DNA of 64,000 nucleotides from Datnioides undecimradiatus. Lineage: Eukaryota > Chordata > Actinopteri > Lobotiformes > Datnioididae. Positions 14,801 to 26,730 of the stretch are shown piece after piece (within the stretch, counting starts at the first letter, position 1; every line of letters starts with the position of its first letter). The notes under the pieces were generated by a model that saw nothing but the letters and a program-made list of their open reading frames with translations, did no database searches and was not told where the DNA came from. The stretch lies in assembly GCA_008933995.1 (NCBI GenBank), contig WARS01000010.1, positions 11,244,238-11,308,237 of the forward strand, given 5' to 3'. The translations under genes and the position numbers were made by a program.

Positions 14801-15661
14801 TCAAAGCCTTGGTTTTTTTTTTTTATTTTCTGTTTTATTGCTATATGAGAACAATAAAAAATCCGCAGACATGTGGCTGTTTCATGAGCATACTGTAAGT
14901 TTCTTATTTCATACTATATATTACTTCCCGCTAATAATAATAAATCTGCAGTAAACAGTTTTCCTCTAGTTCTCATATGAGTTCTGAGGATGAATCACAA
15001 ACTTTGTTTTAATGTTTACTGTAGGCCTAACTGTAGCAGCTCCCTGCTGGCTAATCAGTGTAATTTTAAAAATGGTGTAATGTACTCGTGAGCTGTATTA
15101 TTCCCCACTGTTTCCTCAAAACCTTATCAATGGTGTGATGAACAGTAAGGCGGAAAACAATCTAGTGGATTGAGACCAGTTTCCCCCCACTGATGTGTGG
15201 AATGAATAGTCAACACTGGCAAGAGATTGCATCAGTGAAAACTCAGTGCTGCTTCGCTTATGTTAGCTTGTATCCGAATGAGGATGTAAGTACTTTTTGT
15301 TGCTTTCACCTAACCTGGTTAGGACGCTGCCAAGTCGAAATTCCACACAGGCACATTTCGGTGCTCTGTTAATGTTAGAGCAAAATATTACACAGCAGCC
15401 CTCTCAGATTGTCCTTAGACACGGAGACTGCAGACTGCAATCATGCTGGGATATCGTTCGCCATGTTCACCTCCGCCATTTATTGCGTTAGCGTGCTAGC
15501 ATTAGACATTCCATCAGTGTCATTTGTTGTCCAGGTTTCTGGTCAGAAAACAGTGTTGGATCAAGAAAAAGAAAGAATGAAATGTAAGAAAAAGAGACCT
15601 AGAACATTAGAGAGGTTACTACAGTTCTGTCTGAGGGCGGCATTAATGCATATTAATGTAT
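11801..15661. other. non-coding stretch, no gene seen
   Basis: Nothing codable or recognisably mobile was found. AT-rich stretches (around 11880-11970) and T tracts (14430-14455, 14812-14824) are the only obvious simple-sequence features. Short open frames in the interval do not share frame or splice signals. Confidence 0.55.
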
Positions 15662-15790
15662 GTAACAAAGTCATGGCAATCCATCCTATAGTTGTCAAGA
15701 TATTATACTCTAAACTTTATAATGGTGCAAGGGGAAATGTTAGAGGAGGAATCACCAAAATCAGGATTCATCATCTGAGGACCATGAACT
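15662..15790 (-). repeat. dispersed fish repeat family A, copy 1 (reverse)
   Basis: On the minus strand the order is 'GTTCATGGTCCTCAGATGAT', 'GAATCCTGATTTTGGTGATT', then a short variable part, 'ATATCTTGACAACTATAGGA' and 'TGGATTGCCATGA'. This is the layout of a teleost dispersed repeat that I know from memory as 'GTTCATGGTCCCCAGAGGATGAATC...TTTGGTGATC...CAACTATTGGATGGATTGCCATGAAATTT'. Three further copies of the same family occur at 18535, 19533 and 32846. It is non-coding. I suspect it derives from a DNA transposon, but no terminal repeats are visible here. Confidence 0.7.
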
Positions 15791-16138
15791 AACAATGCCG
15801 TTCATAGACTCGTCAAGACTAAAATCTCAAGTGATTTCCTCTTTTAATCTGAACGACCCATGAAGATAGAACTGCTGCAAGATATTACCCGGCAGTGTTC
15901 ACAGGCATGAAGTAAATGCTGCGGGTTTGTTTCCTTACATCTAAAAAGGAAGCATTTTAACCCTTCAGGCTATAACATTGACATGCAAAACAGTGAATAT
16001 GTTTATAAAGTGATAATCCTTGTCATCCTGATACACAACAGGGCCATGTGCATGTGAATCCTTGAACATGATGCTCATTTGACTATTTAACTGAAATGTC
16101 GTATTCCAAAACAAGCCACACTAGATTTTGCAGGGTAG

Positions 16139-16240
16139 GCTGGCTAGCTCAGGTGGTAGATGGGGTCTCCCATTAATTGTAGGGGGTCACAGTGTCCTTA
16201 AGCAAGGTGCTGAGCTGCAGGGTGCTCCAGTTGTGCGTGT
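16139..16240 (+). repeat. degenerate tRNA-derived SINE fragment
   Basis: The segment begins 'GGCTGGCTAGCTCAGGTGGT', which resembles a tRNA head with an RNA polymerase III A box (TAGCTCAGGTGGT). It continues 'AGATGGGGTCTCCCATTAAT' and 'TGTAGGGGGTCACAGTGTCC', then 'TTAAGCAAGGTGCTGAGCTG' and 'CAGGGTGCTCCAGTTGTGCG'. The body matches, from memory, a percomorph tRNA-SINE ('GTCTCACTAATTGGAGGGT', 'TCCTTGGGCAAGACACTGAAC', 'TTGCTCCCGATGGGTGTG'). The B box (GGTTCGATCCC) is missing: the copy jumps from 'GGGGGTCA' to the 'AGTGTCCTTAAGCAAG' body. It is therefore unlikely to be transcribed. The 3' tail is not clear. Confidence 0.7.
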
Positions 16241-18534
16241 AAGTGGAGGAAAAAGGGTAGGCTGTTACATTAATATGTCTGAGACTGTCCAGTGGGCTGT
16301 CAGAGAAAGAACAAAACCACATTTTTAAGAAACCCCACACATATCCCAATCAATAATCATACATTAAAATGATTTTTCGTGCTTATTTACTGGTCTCAAC
16401 CGTCATCTGCAAGCCTTGTAGCTAGCTGTGCAGACCACTTGTGCATACTCTTCCCCATTTCTTTCATTCTGGTCACCATTAGAGCAACATGCCAGCTCTG
16501 TGGACGACACATGTCGTGCAATATGCGGACCCTTCCCCCAGATCCAAACGCCTTTTCACATCTTGACAGATCTGATAACAAGCTCTAAGAAGTTAACAAG
16601 AAAGAAACTTTGCGCTGTTTACACAGTACATAAATGTGTAGTGAAATAAAGCCGTTTGAAGCCTGTTAAAGAAAAACTGCAGCTGTGATGAAATAGTGAT
16701 ATTTACTCTGACTCTTCTCTAATAGGTTATACTGAGACTTGGGTACACAGATTCTCACAAGCGCTTCTGCTACCATTAGTTTTTGCCTATCAAAGTGACA
16801 CTAATGGTATAAACACTCTGGGTTAGGGCTGTTTTTTATTTTATTTTTCTAAATTGGTGCCTTTGCCTTTATTTGGTATGCCACCAGTATAGGTGTTTAT
16901 TCTCAATCCAACCTTTGATGTACTCGTGACTGGGAGTTTTTAAGTTGTTTCTTTATTTATGGTTTTCCTGCACAAACACTTTATCTTCTGTAATAGTCAA
17001 GTCATTAACTAAATAAACAATTTAAACTAATTTGCACATGCTACCGAGTTCCTGTAGCTCCAAATACTGGTTTAAAACTAAATCACAGTGATCGTGAAGG
17101 ACTTCAGAAGAAATCGATGTGGGACCTTTCAACCACCAGCAGAACAATATTAAACCACTGTAGCAGCCTAATCCGAGTCCCAGGCGCAGTTTAAGTACTA
17201 TGGACTTCTGGAAGCACCTTCCCTGGCCAGAATCCAGGAGACTTGTAGGGCATGAAGTTATTTTTCAATCCAACAAAGAGTCTGTAGCGACTTCTTTTAA
17301 CAGTGTTATTAATATTTCTATGAAACAGCCCAAGTGTCTCCATCTGTGCGTTAAATAACAAAGATCTGAAGCCAGAAATAGTCACAGCAAATTAATCTTT
17401 CAAATACTCACTCCAATTCAACCTCACATTTCTGTATAATTACTTAATATTAGAGAAACTTTGCGTAACACGTATTTTTTGCTGCAATGGCCAAACACTA
17501 AATTTAGTCACTTAGGGCTGCTGTCACGTCTCTAACCATTTTCTTTCAATAACAGAAGACAAGAAGGATGCTGGACCGATTGAAGATCACACATATTTTT
17601 TAAAGTCTGTTGAAATTACTCTCACTTAGTGAAATTACTTTGTCACCCAATTTCACCCTGTTGGAAAACATCCAGGGAACACTGGGAAATTAACAGATGA
17701 AAAAGCATTCATGAAAGATAGTTGTCATCTTCTGACAAATGTTACTATGAATAAATTTGTCTGGGGACGGCGGCGAATTCAGGACAGTGACAAGGGGACC
17801 AGACCAGACCAGATGTATATCAAAGGACATTATGTCTGGAAATCGAAAATGTATGGGAATGACTGGGGATTGATGAATACCTTGCAGCATATTCTCTTCA
17901 GAGTGTAAATCCTGCAGCCGTTGTGCGCTAGATTCACGCACAGTCATTTCAAAAGCCAGGTTACTCTACTTTGAATAAAATTGCATCGAATTGCTCCGAA
18001 AATCACAGCCTTTCTGATATCAAGTGCAGTTCATCTCACGAGAAAATAAGACTCAATCTTTGAATCAAAAAGATGCATTCTAACTGTTAGGGCTGCAGGG
18101 GATGACAACAGGATGCAACATGCTTTTGGGATGCCCATAGTAACCAGTCTGGTATTGATTTTGGCTTTACATCACTCTACAGCATATTGACATGTTTTTA
18201 ACAAACAGCATACAGTAGCATGAGTTCTTAACAGAGTTAGTGGTCGAGGCATGCTCAGTTGAGTTCTGTTGGGAAGTTCAGAAACAGGCTACAGTAGCTT
18301 TAGGCTGTAAGACATCAGTCATTATTAACTTTTTATGTTTTTATCCTTGTAGGGATAATATTTTTATTGTACGTTGTATATCTCACTTAAACTGCAAATA
18401 CATTTATTCAAGTACTGTATTTTTAATATAATTGTTTTAATTAAGATTTTAACATACAAGACACATGATCAGTATATGCATCATGTATTCTTATTAGGTT
18501 GGTCCACACCTTATTTAAGCCTGAGATCTAAACT
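16241..18534. other. non-coding stretch, no gene seen
   Basis: I see no exon, RNA gene or transposon protein. Open frames on both strands (for example the overlapping ones at 17690-17947) are short and antisense to one another, as expected by chance in AT-rich DNA. Confidence 0.55.
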
Positions 18535-18775
18535 CAGCAACTGTTGGATGATGCTCATTGTAATTTGTACAGACATTCATGGTCCCCAGAGGATTCATCT
18601 TTGCTGTTTTTTAGTCAGATATCTCCACAACTATCACACTGGCCTCGGATGAGCTTTTTCACCAGTGTTTATTAGCAAAACCGAGCATGCTAACATGTTA
18701 AACTGCGACCGTGCACTCGGCTGCTTAATAAAAGCATCTTTGTGAGCATGTTAGCATTTAGCTCAAAACACAAGT
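18535..18775 (+). repeat. dispersed fish repeat family A, copy 2 (forward)
   Basis: The copy carries 'CAACTGTTGGATGATGCTCA', 'TTGTACAGACATTCATGGTC' and 'CCCAGAGGATTCATC', then the second half of the family with 'GAGCATGCTAACATGTTAAA' and 'GTGAGCATGTTAGCATTTAG' followed by 'CTCAAA'. The 'GCTAACATG...GTTAGCAT' section is self-complementary, so the single-stranded form would fold readily. It is forward here and opposite to the copy at 19533-19825, which forms a large interrupted inverted repeat. No coding potential was seen. Confidence 0.75.
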
Positions 18776-19532
18776 GCATCAGCTTTTGATTCTTTTCCCT
18801 CTCAGCTGTACACTGGATGTAAAAAGTCACCACACACAAAATGTGGACTACTTTGCTTAAAAAAAGCACTTATATGCATTTAAAGAATAGTTAGCTCAAT
18901 CAGAAATTAACAAAACACAAATGAAAATCATTAATGTTGGAATAAACATGAACAGTGGAGAATCTTTAAGAGCTCTAACTTCTTTCCAAGGCAGAAAATA
19001 AGTAGAAAATTGTCCGACACTGCAGCTGCACCGTGTGACCCTCTCAACTCCAATTACATGCAGAGCTCCTTTCTAAGAATCTCACCCATCTCACCTAAGA
19101 TGCTAGACTTGATGTTCATTGGTTATGCAAGAGGTGTTTGTCCCCAGAGAGCCTCTACCATCTTTGTTAATTACCCCTTGTCTTCCTTTTACATTCGAGA
19201 CATCTCCCATCTCTTCAAGTCAAGCTGAGGAGGGAAAGTGTGAACCTTGAAGTGGGCAATTATTCCTCACATTGTTCAGGTTTCAGCTGCAGTCAAATCA
19301 GGACGAAACTAAGCGTAAATTGACTACAGTATAGTTGTTTGTTTTAAATGTACTGGTTTTGGACTCAGTGAAGAGCTAAAGAAAAAAGCCTCTTTGACTC
19401 TTTTAATCATGGATACAGATGAAAAATATCCACACTGATCCAAAATTAATTTAATGAATTTTCAGGTCAGAAATGACTGGATGTCAATATTTAAATGATT
19501 TTTTTTGAGAAGCATGCTCCAAATGTTAAACA

Positions 19533-19825
19533 CGACTAAGAGTCGACAGCCATGCTAGTAGCTCTGTGATGCTGTGGTTTGGAATCTTTGGGCTGAGTGC
19601 ATCAACATGTGAATATAAAATCACGGTCCTAACGTGAAGTATGTTTACAGTTTAACATGTTAGCATGCTGACATTTGCTAATTGGCAGCAAACACAGCTG
19701 ACGTTAATGGAAATGTCATGAAGCGTGAACCAAAGTATTGGACAAAATCGAATTTTCACTGGATGGAGCTCATGAAAAGTGATGGCTTCAGCAAAGTGAG
19801 CACCATCGATCCTGATTCATTAGCA
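19533..19825 (-). repeat. dispersed fish repeat family A, copy 3 (reverse)
   Basis: Reading the + strand, it starts 'GACTAAGAGTCGACAGCCAT' and 'GCTAGTAGCTCTGTGATGCT', then 'TTAACATGTTAGCATGCTGA', 'CATTTGCTAATTGGCAGCAA', 'ACCAAAGTATTGGACAAAAT', and ends around 'GAGCACCATCGATCCTGATT'. Reversed, this is the known family order running from the 'GTTCATGG...GAATC' half into the 'GAGCTACTAGCATGGCTGT...CTTAGTC' end. It is the longest and best preserved copy in the window. Confidence 0.75.
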
Positions 19826-22800
19826 AAGAAATATTTGATAACATTTCTCTAAAAAAAACACCTCAGTGTTTACATGTGCGATACAGTCTACTAAGACACG
19901 GCAGCCCATCCATTACTTACTGAGTTGATACTTCAATATTCCACTATGGTCCAAAGATGTGTCCAGACCAATCAACTCTTCTTAAAACAAGTAGTACCTG
20001 ATACAAATTGGGCCATCAACCCGTCCAAAGTAGTCACCTTGTGCAGCAGTGCACTGCTTATTATGATGTAATTGTTGTAGAAATGTGGCATTTACTCTTT
20101 ATATTATGTTTACCTGTTATATTTTCTATATTAACTGTGTTGAAGGGTGACCTGTGTCTCATCCTCCATGTGTGCAAGTCAGCTCACAGGTTAGCTTGAC
20201 CTTTGTTTTGCAGAGACCATTAGATCAAAAGCTTCCCCCTTTTGTGAGAAGCCCTTATCTTTTTGTTCTCATGTAATCTAGAGAGGAGGAAGGATGAGAC
20301 CTGTTATGAGAGCTTGCTCTGTTTAAGCAGACAAATCGAAAGGATCATTTGTCACTGCTGGGAGGTGGATAAGAGACAAAATCTATTTATAAAAATTGAA
20401 GTTTTTCATCTCATGGAGGCAAAACCTGCATGAGAGACAGGTGTATTAAAACTCAGGAAGAGCTGCTTTGTTGAATTCCCTTTCCGCAACAGTGATTAAT
20501 TAATAAGGTAACACAATTTTGCATTAGCATATTTAGGAAAGGTCACTTAGAACCGCCCAGGGCTTATTTTCCTATTACAAGCAGTTTGCTTAAACTTCCT
20601 AACCTTACGCTAATGTTAAACTGAAAACTGATCTTTCTGGTCTTTCAAAAAGAGAAGTTTGACTCTCATAGGTACTGAAGTAGCAAAGATAAGCAAACAG
20701 TGAGATGCCAGGGAGTTATTATTGTTTACGTATTACTGCAATTTGTGACAAATCAAATCTACATGTAAACCCAAGAATAACCACCACTTAATCGTTCTGG
20801 CTAACAACAGTCAACCATAGTAACAGTCTGGAAGGTTATGTGCATTTTCTGCAGCAACTTCAGAAATTCTGTTTTGTTTAGTGTCAGGATTTTGGTCCCA
20901 CTTGAAATTCATGTCTTGGTTTTGGCTTCATTTGTCAGAATAGTCACCAGTCATCATGGAGGCAACCGGTTATTCAAATAGAACTCTCAAGTGTTCCCTC
21001 AAAACGTCTTAGAACTCTAGCATATGTTAAGGGCTGTGGCATTACATCACCCACAGGCAAGCTAAACCAAATATCCCAAAGAGTCAATCTGTTATTCAGA
21101 CAAGTCTTATTAATTGTCCATTGTCATGTCATGTTTAAAGCTCTAACACCTTAATTTGTCTAAACTTCTGATAATTAGATTTGTCAGGGGATCTAAAATC
21201 ATAATCGTTTGATAGAATTTGATTTTCATTCGCTATTCAAACTTCAACCTTGAGCAAGTTGCATAAAAAAACATTATATGCTGAGAAATTCCAACAACAC
21301 TCTGAGGTTAAAAAAGCATTCATGTTTTTCCATAACTCTCTGCAACTTCCCTGCCTACGACACATCAGGCACCGTTGTCTACTGCTGATTCTATTTTAAC
21401 AAATATTTTACCACTATGTACGGCCTGAGCTGGTTGACCTTTCTAGTGCATTTGCCTTTTATAAACCACTAATTAAGACTCCCCAAATTATCCCACACGT
21501 AACCAGCGAATATTGCGTAAAACGCAAAGATTCAGGTATTTGTTGAAACACTCTTAAGAGCACTGCAGTCGTCATGTGAGGCAAATGTCAGCCGAAAACA
21601 CAGAGAGGCTGCTATTAATCTGGGGAATAAAAGATGTTCTCACAGAGAAATTATCAAAAACTTATCTTTAAGTACTTCAGCTGTGTTTAAAAGGCACATT
21701 GATGAAAGCAAAGTCCAGCAGACCTTTATAACCACACAGAAATATGTATCATCAGCTGCCACGTGTACCTTTGATATTTTTTTATTTCTTATTTCGAAAG
21801 AGTTCATCACCGCATATATTTATCAAAAATAAATAGAAAAATACCAATCTTTCACTATCAGAGAACCTATGATCTGAGTTGTTACCTTGAACATTTCCTT
21901 TTCTGCTTTAGTTAATGAGGGCATTTTAATTTTATAGTGAAAAGATGAGTTGATTTTAAACTTGCAGTTTTTTTGTTGTTTTTTTTTTCTTGCTTGGTTG
22001 GTTGTCATGTTTTTTTAAAGTCTCCCTTTGAAACTCATTTGATTCTGTATATATGTGCTAATTTGTATTTTTTTGCAAACAGCTCATCCAGCCTGAGCTC
22101 GTCGTACACTGGATGTGCTCTCCTAACCATGCTCAATGAGCTCCTGTGTTTGAAACGTGATGGTTTCATTATGAAAATGTCCTTTCATCTCTGTTAAGAC
22201 AACTAATTTTACTAATGAGCCTCTGGCTGAATTATAATTGACAACTGCCAAAGACCAGGTGTTTCCCCGCATTTGAATTTCAAAAATGTGCCGGGTAGAT
22301 GTTTGCTTAAAGCATGTATTCAAATGCTGAGTGTGTCAAGATTAAGGACCAGCTTTGGCACCAGCTGCCTGGCACTACGGAGCCCCTGATTACAGCACCG
22401 AGGGCGACATGTCAGCTTGAAATACTATGCCCTAGGTTAGCATGTTTTGAGGCCAACAAATCCAGTATAAACCCCAGCTGGATCATGACTTTACTCAATG
22501 TGTGACGGAGAGTAGGCGAGAGAGGGCTGCAAAAGAAGCAATCCCAGGCAAGGGCATCTGCAAGGCCAATAAATAATGGGGTGTGTAAGGAGTGATGGCT
22601 AGCTGTATTTACTCTGTGCTCTTCTTGACAGCTCTGTGAATGTGGTGTTTTTCTTCTTTTTAAACTCTCTTGCCTGCAGAGGGACAATTAAAGGAGCCCG
22701 TGCTCGGTTCTAGACTCAGTGAATGATTATGGAATACTGATGAGAGGTGATGCCCGGCCAATCCTAACAGGGTTTCACTGCAGAGTCCTGCATTGATTTG

Positions 22801-25800
22801 TTTCTGTTCTACTTTTTTGCCGACTGGATGAAAAAAAAGGCTCCAGCGGCTGACAAGACTAATAGAAAAAAATAATAAATTCGTTTGAGTCTGATGAGGT
22901 GGTCGGGGAAGAAACATTTGAGATAAAGTGCAGGGCTAAGGAAGGTTTTGCCCGGGAAACAGAATATGTGACATTAAGGCATTTCATTTACATTCCACAT
23001 TAAATCCTGTCCTGATAAGTCTCTTTATGTAGAAATATCTGTATTTACTAAAGAAATAGTAACAGACATAAAGACCATAGTATTCACTTCTTGAGATTAG
23101 GGTTAAAGCATCTAACTATCAAATCTGAGTCCAGTTTGCACCCCAAGGCTCAAGCATAAACTGGCATTGCATCTGACTCATGTGTATCCTTGCAGGCGCA
23201 GGACCCACATGGCAGCTGTATTTTTATCAGGTTTAAACCTGGTGCATGCCTGGCCACTGGGACCTTCTGGTTTCCCTTTTCCAGACAAGGCTGCTTCATT
23301 AGAAAGGTGTGCTTTACAAAAAACACTCTAATAAAAGCCCAGCACTGCAGCACCCAGGGTCACACGTCTAACTGTAGAAGACCCAGAGTGAGTATAGTTA
23401 TCATATAGCCTGTTGGACTTCAAAACACATCATTATCTGAAGGAAGCACTTTAGGACATTGCTATGGAGACCAATACCACACTTATCCTGCTGTCTCCTA
23501 GCAGAATAATAGAAGGGAATTAGTCAAAGATGTTACTTTATAACAGGTCATGAATTAAGTTCTCTGATAAGCGTCTGTCCAAATCCTGCAAGAACATAAA
23601 CTCTTCTTAATGGAGCTCTGGTGAAAGTTCATCCAGGAAGACTATCCCTGCCCCTCACCCTCATTTGCATGTTCACTTTACCTTCCTGCGGTCATTCCCC
23701 GGCTTCAATGAGATATCAGCAGTTCAAATCAGCTGCCCTCATCCATCCAATAGTACAGTGACACACCTTCATTGTTAGCCTATCATTTTGCTGCCCTTCT
23801 TTTCAAAATGTGGTCCTCTGTCTCCTCGACCTCCCCAACACCGTCCATACTTCGACGATTCATTCAGTCATCATCAGCCTCATCAGCCATCAGTCTCAGC
23901 AGTCATCAGCCATCGTCACCAGTGTGTCTGGGTGCCGCTGGGGTATTTATCTGTTGCCGTTCAGGGTCGCTACTCCTCATTTGAATAAAACCTCCCTGCA
24001 GAGTCCAAGCTCCAAAAGACTCCACATATCATCTGTCGTGATATCACTTGTATAATAAACATCCTCACATACCATACCTCACTGACTTGTCTCTCCTGCT
24101 TGAAATGCAGTAATGTACTATAGTGTGCCCTTTATATAGTGAAGCAAACGATAAAGGTGTTGAGGTTGGCATGACATGTCACAGATATGCAATTAATGCC
24201 ACGTTTTTCCCATAATCATGAGCTTTCCTTAACCTTAACTAAGCGTTTAAGTTGCCAAACCCTAACCACACCTTACCCATACTGGGTAACTTCAAACTGT
24301 CATTTAACTGCCATTATCCCACTCATACATAATTTCATAATTTCTTTCGTCATAATCCAGGGATTTGCAGCACCAACAAACATCAAGGTTCTTCTCTTGT
24401 AATAAAGTTGAATGTGTCCCACAATGGAAATCAACATCCATCAATAAACCGATGCTGTCCTCTATGCTAGAATAGGCAAAGCCGACTGGATGAAATGGTG
24501 GATGGAGAGAAATGGAGTAGGCAAGAAGTTTAAATTCTGCAGCGAGAGTTGGAAGTGGGTAACTTTCGAAAACCTGAGATGAACTTTAGCTCTGCAGTGA
24601 AACCTGGATGAACTGGATTATGAAATAATACTCTCTTACACATGGCACTGTGCAATGTTTTTCTGTTTGCACTGCTTTTCAGACTGCAGTAAATTAGATG
24701 GAGGCAGAAGATCAGAATCTTGAAATACACTATGTTGTTGACCGTTAGGAGATAAAATCAAAAATCAAACTGGACAGCTCGGCTTGATCAGTCGAAACGT
24801 TATAACATGAGCTTGTGCATCAGGTGACAGGGGAACGATCCATTGAAGGCGAAAGTAAATAAAATCTCCCGTGCTGGTTTATGAGCAGTGTGCCTCCTTC
24901 TGCTCTACAACAGCAGGAAAAACTCTGAGCTGCAGACTAAATCTGGGATCAAACAACAGGCGTTCTCAAATCTTGCCTGTAAAGGGCAGCACAGACTGGG
25001 AACTAAGCTGTTCACAGTACGTGATAGGGCATCAATGGCAGGCGCACACATGAAGGGAAAGGATCACACCACCTGATCCCATTCATTGAAAAATAGAGTT
25101 TGTATAGTGACTTTCACTGTGAATACAGTTACAGATTGTTGTTTTGGAGGTATGTAGAGCCATATTGATATAGGAGATTAATACAAATTTGTGTTCAATA
25201 ACTGAGTCTATCAGTTGTCCAAAAATAGAGAAAAATGTTTCGAACAGCCTGACAGAGTGTCATCAAATTGTGTGATTTGTCTAATGAACTGTCCAAAATT
25301 CAAAGATATTACATTTTCATATATTTAAGCAAAGCATGAAATGTTCAGCAAATATTTTTTTGGCTGATGGTAATTTTACGTCAGATAACTAAATAATTAA
25401 TCCGATTATTTTTACTTAGCATTTAGTTTCAATGAAATGTTCAACTGCAGGATTTATTTCAGTCTTTTCTATTGTGCAGAAACAAGTTGAGAAACTCTGC
25501 AAATCTAAATTGTCTCCATGAATGGAAGATAATGGTAAAAGTGACTTCTCTTCCAGTTCATATTCTCCTAATCTCCCATCAGCATTTGCCAGCATCTCTC
25601 TCAGAACTTGTGAGCCTTGGACCGCTTCACGCCGCATGAGCCTGGACAGACTGGGCTTGTCAAAATCAAACAAGATTATTGTTGGATTTCAGCTGCTCTG
25701 GACTTATAATAACCCAATCTCCACTTATGAAGCAGTTGGTGCCAAAGCAAAATCTCCAGACTAGACTCAGGTCAAGGATGGGAGGGGGCTCACAAAAACT

Positions 25801-26479
25801 TTCTGCATCACCTCGACCTTAATTTATTAAAACCAACCCTTTAGTAGAGTCGTCCTTATTTGGTCATTCAGCTATCCGCTCTATTGTCCTGTTTAATGAT
25901 ACGCTTCTCATCTAATCTACACAATAGCACAAGAGTGTTGTGCTGATTACGGTTGACCCTAAAAGTAATTGGCAGGCTGCTTGCCAAGGCAGGGAATTAA
26001 TCTAATGTTTTGGAGCAATGATGAATCAAAAGCATTCAGAGGAGATAAATCACAAGAGGCCCAACAAACAAATGACAGTGACTGTAATTATCAAGAGGAC
26101 TTTGTTTTGCAGCTTCACCTAGGAACTCAGTGTACGGAAAGAAAGGCAATAAACCTTCCTGAGACTGAGGACGCAGTCTCAGCAGACTGCCGGCTATTGG
26201 TGTAAGCTGATGCCCGGCCAGAGGCTGCAGACTAATATCTGCAAGGAGGTGTGAACACGAGGTTGCTGGTACAAATGGCAAAATGAGAGCAGGTAAAGCT
26301 AATATGAAATGCTCTCCCCTTCCCCCAGAGACCTATAATCAGCAGACTCTTGAGCAAGGCAGGAAAACACGGTGGAACTGCTCAACGCTCAAATGCGCAA
26401 TCTTTGTATGGCAAGAACCACTCTGAAATGTTTGTGCAATCGAGCGCCCATTCCCATACTGCGGGCTAAATATATACAG
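19826..26479. other. non-coding stretch with possible conserved elements
   Basis: No gene was found. Positions 20200-20460, 22080-22310 and 25960-26200 have unique, balanced sequence that looks like teleost conserved non-coding elements, but only an alignment could show this. Around 23862-23922 there is an imperfect minisatellite-like run of TCATCAGCC/TCATCAGYC units. At 24205-24310 a stretch with 'CTTAACCTTAACTAAGCG' and 'CCAAACCCTAACCACACC' resembles another common fish dispersed repeat containing CCTAACC units; it is not a telomere tract because the units are irregular. Confidence 0.5.
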
Positions 26480-26730
26480 CAGTGGTTTCTAATCTGGCGG
26501 TCAGGACCCACAAAAGTGATTGTGAGATGACAAGATTACCTGTGGACCAAACAACAAAAAACTAATTTCTGCTGTATTTCAGAATTTCATCTTAACTGTT
26601 TTGTCCTTGCGAAATAATAATAATAGTTTTACCTCTTTGGGTCTTTAAAACATCTCTGAATAAAATACAGTCTAAGTTGTTGGACCATGAGAAGAAACTG
26701 CTTTGTACTACAGGGTCACAAGCAAATCAG
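26480..26730. mobile_element. relic of a non-autonomous hAT-type element
   Basis: The left end reads 'CAGTGGTTTCTAATCTGGCG' then 'GTCAGGACCC', close to the hAT-type terminus known from many vertebrate elements (CAGTGGTTCCCAACCTGGGGGTC). It is followed by 'GTGATTGTGAGATGACAAGA'. Near the right end 'GTACTACAGGGTCACAAGC' corresponds to the reversed terminal region of the same fish family (GGGGTCACGAGC), but the final inverted repeat is eroded. An 8-base target duplication cannot be identified. There is no transposase. The interior is AT-rich and diverged, so the insertion is old. Confidence 0.6.

Noticed and set aside
24205..24310. CCCTAACC-like units as an interstitial telomere
   Set aside because: The units are irregular and embedded in a sequence resembling a common fish dispersed repeat; there are no perfect TTAGGG/CCCTAA tandem units.
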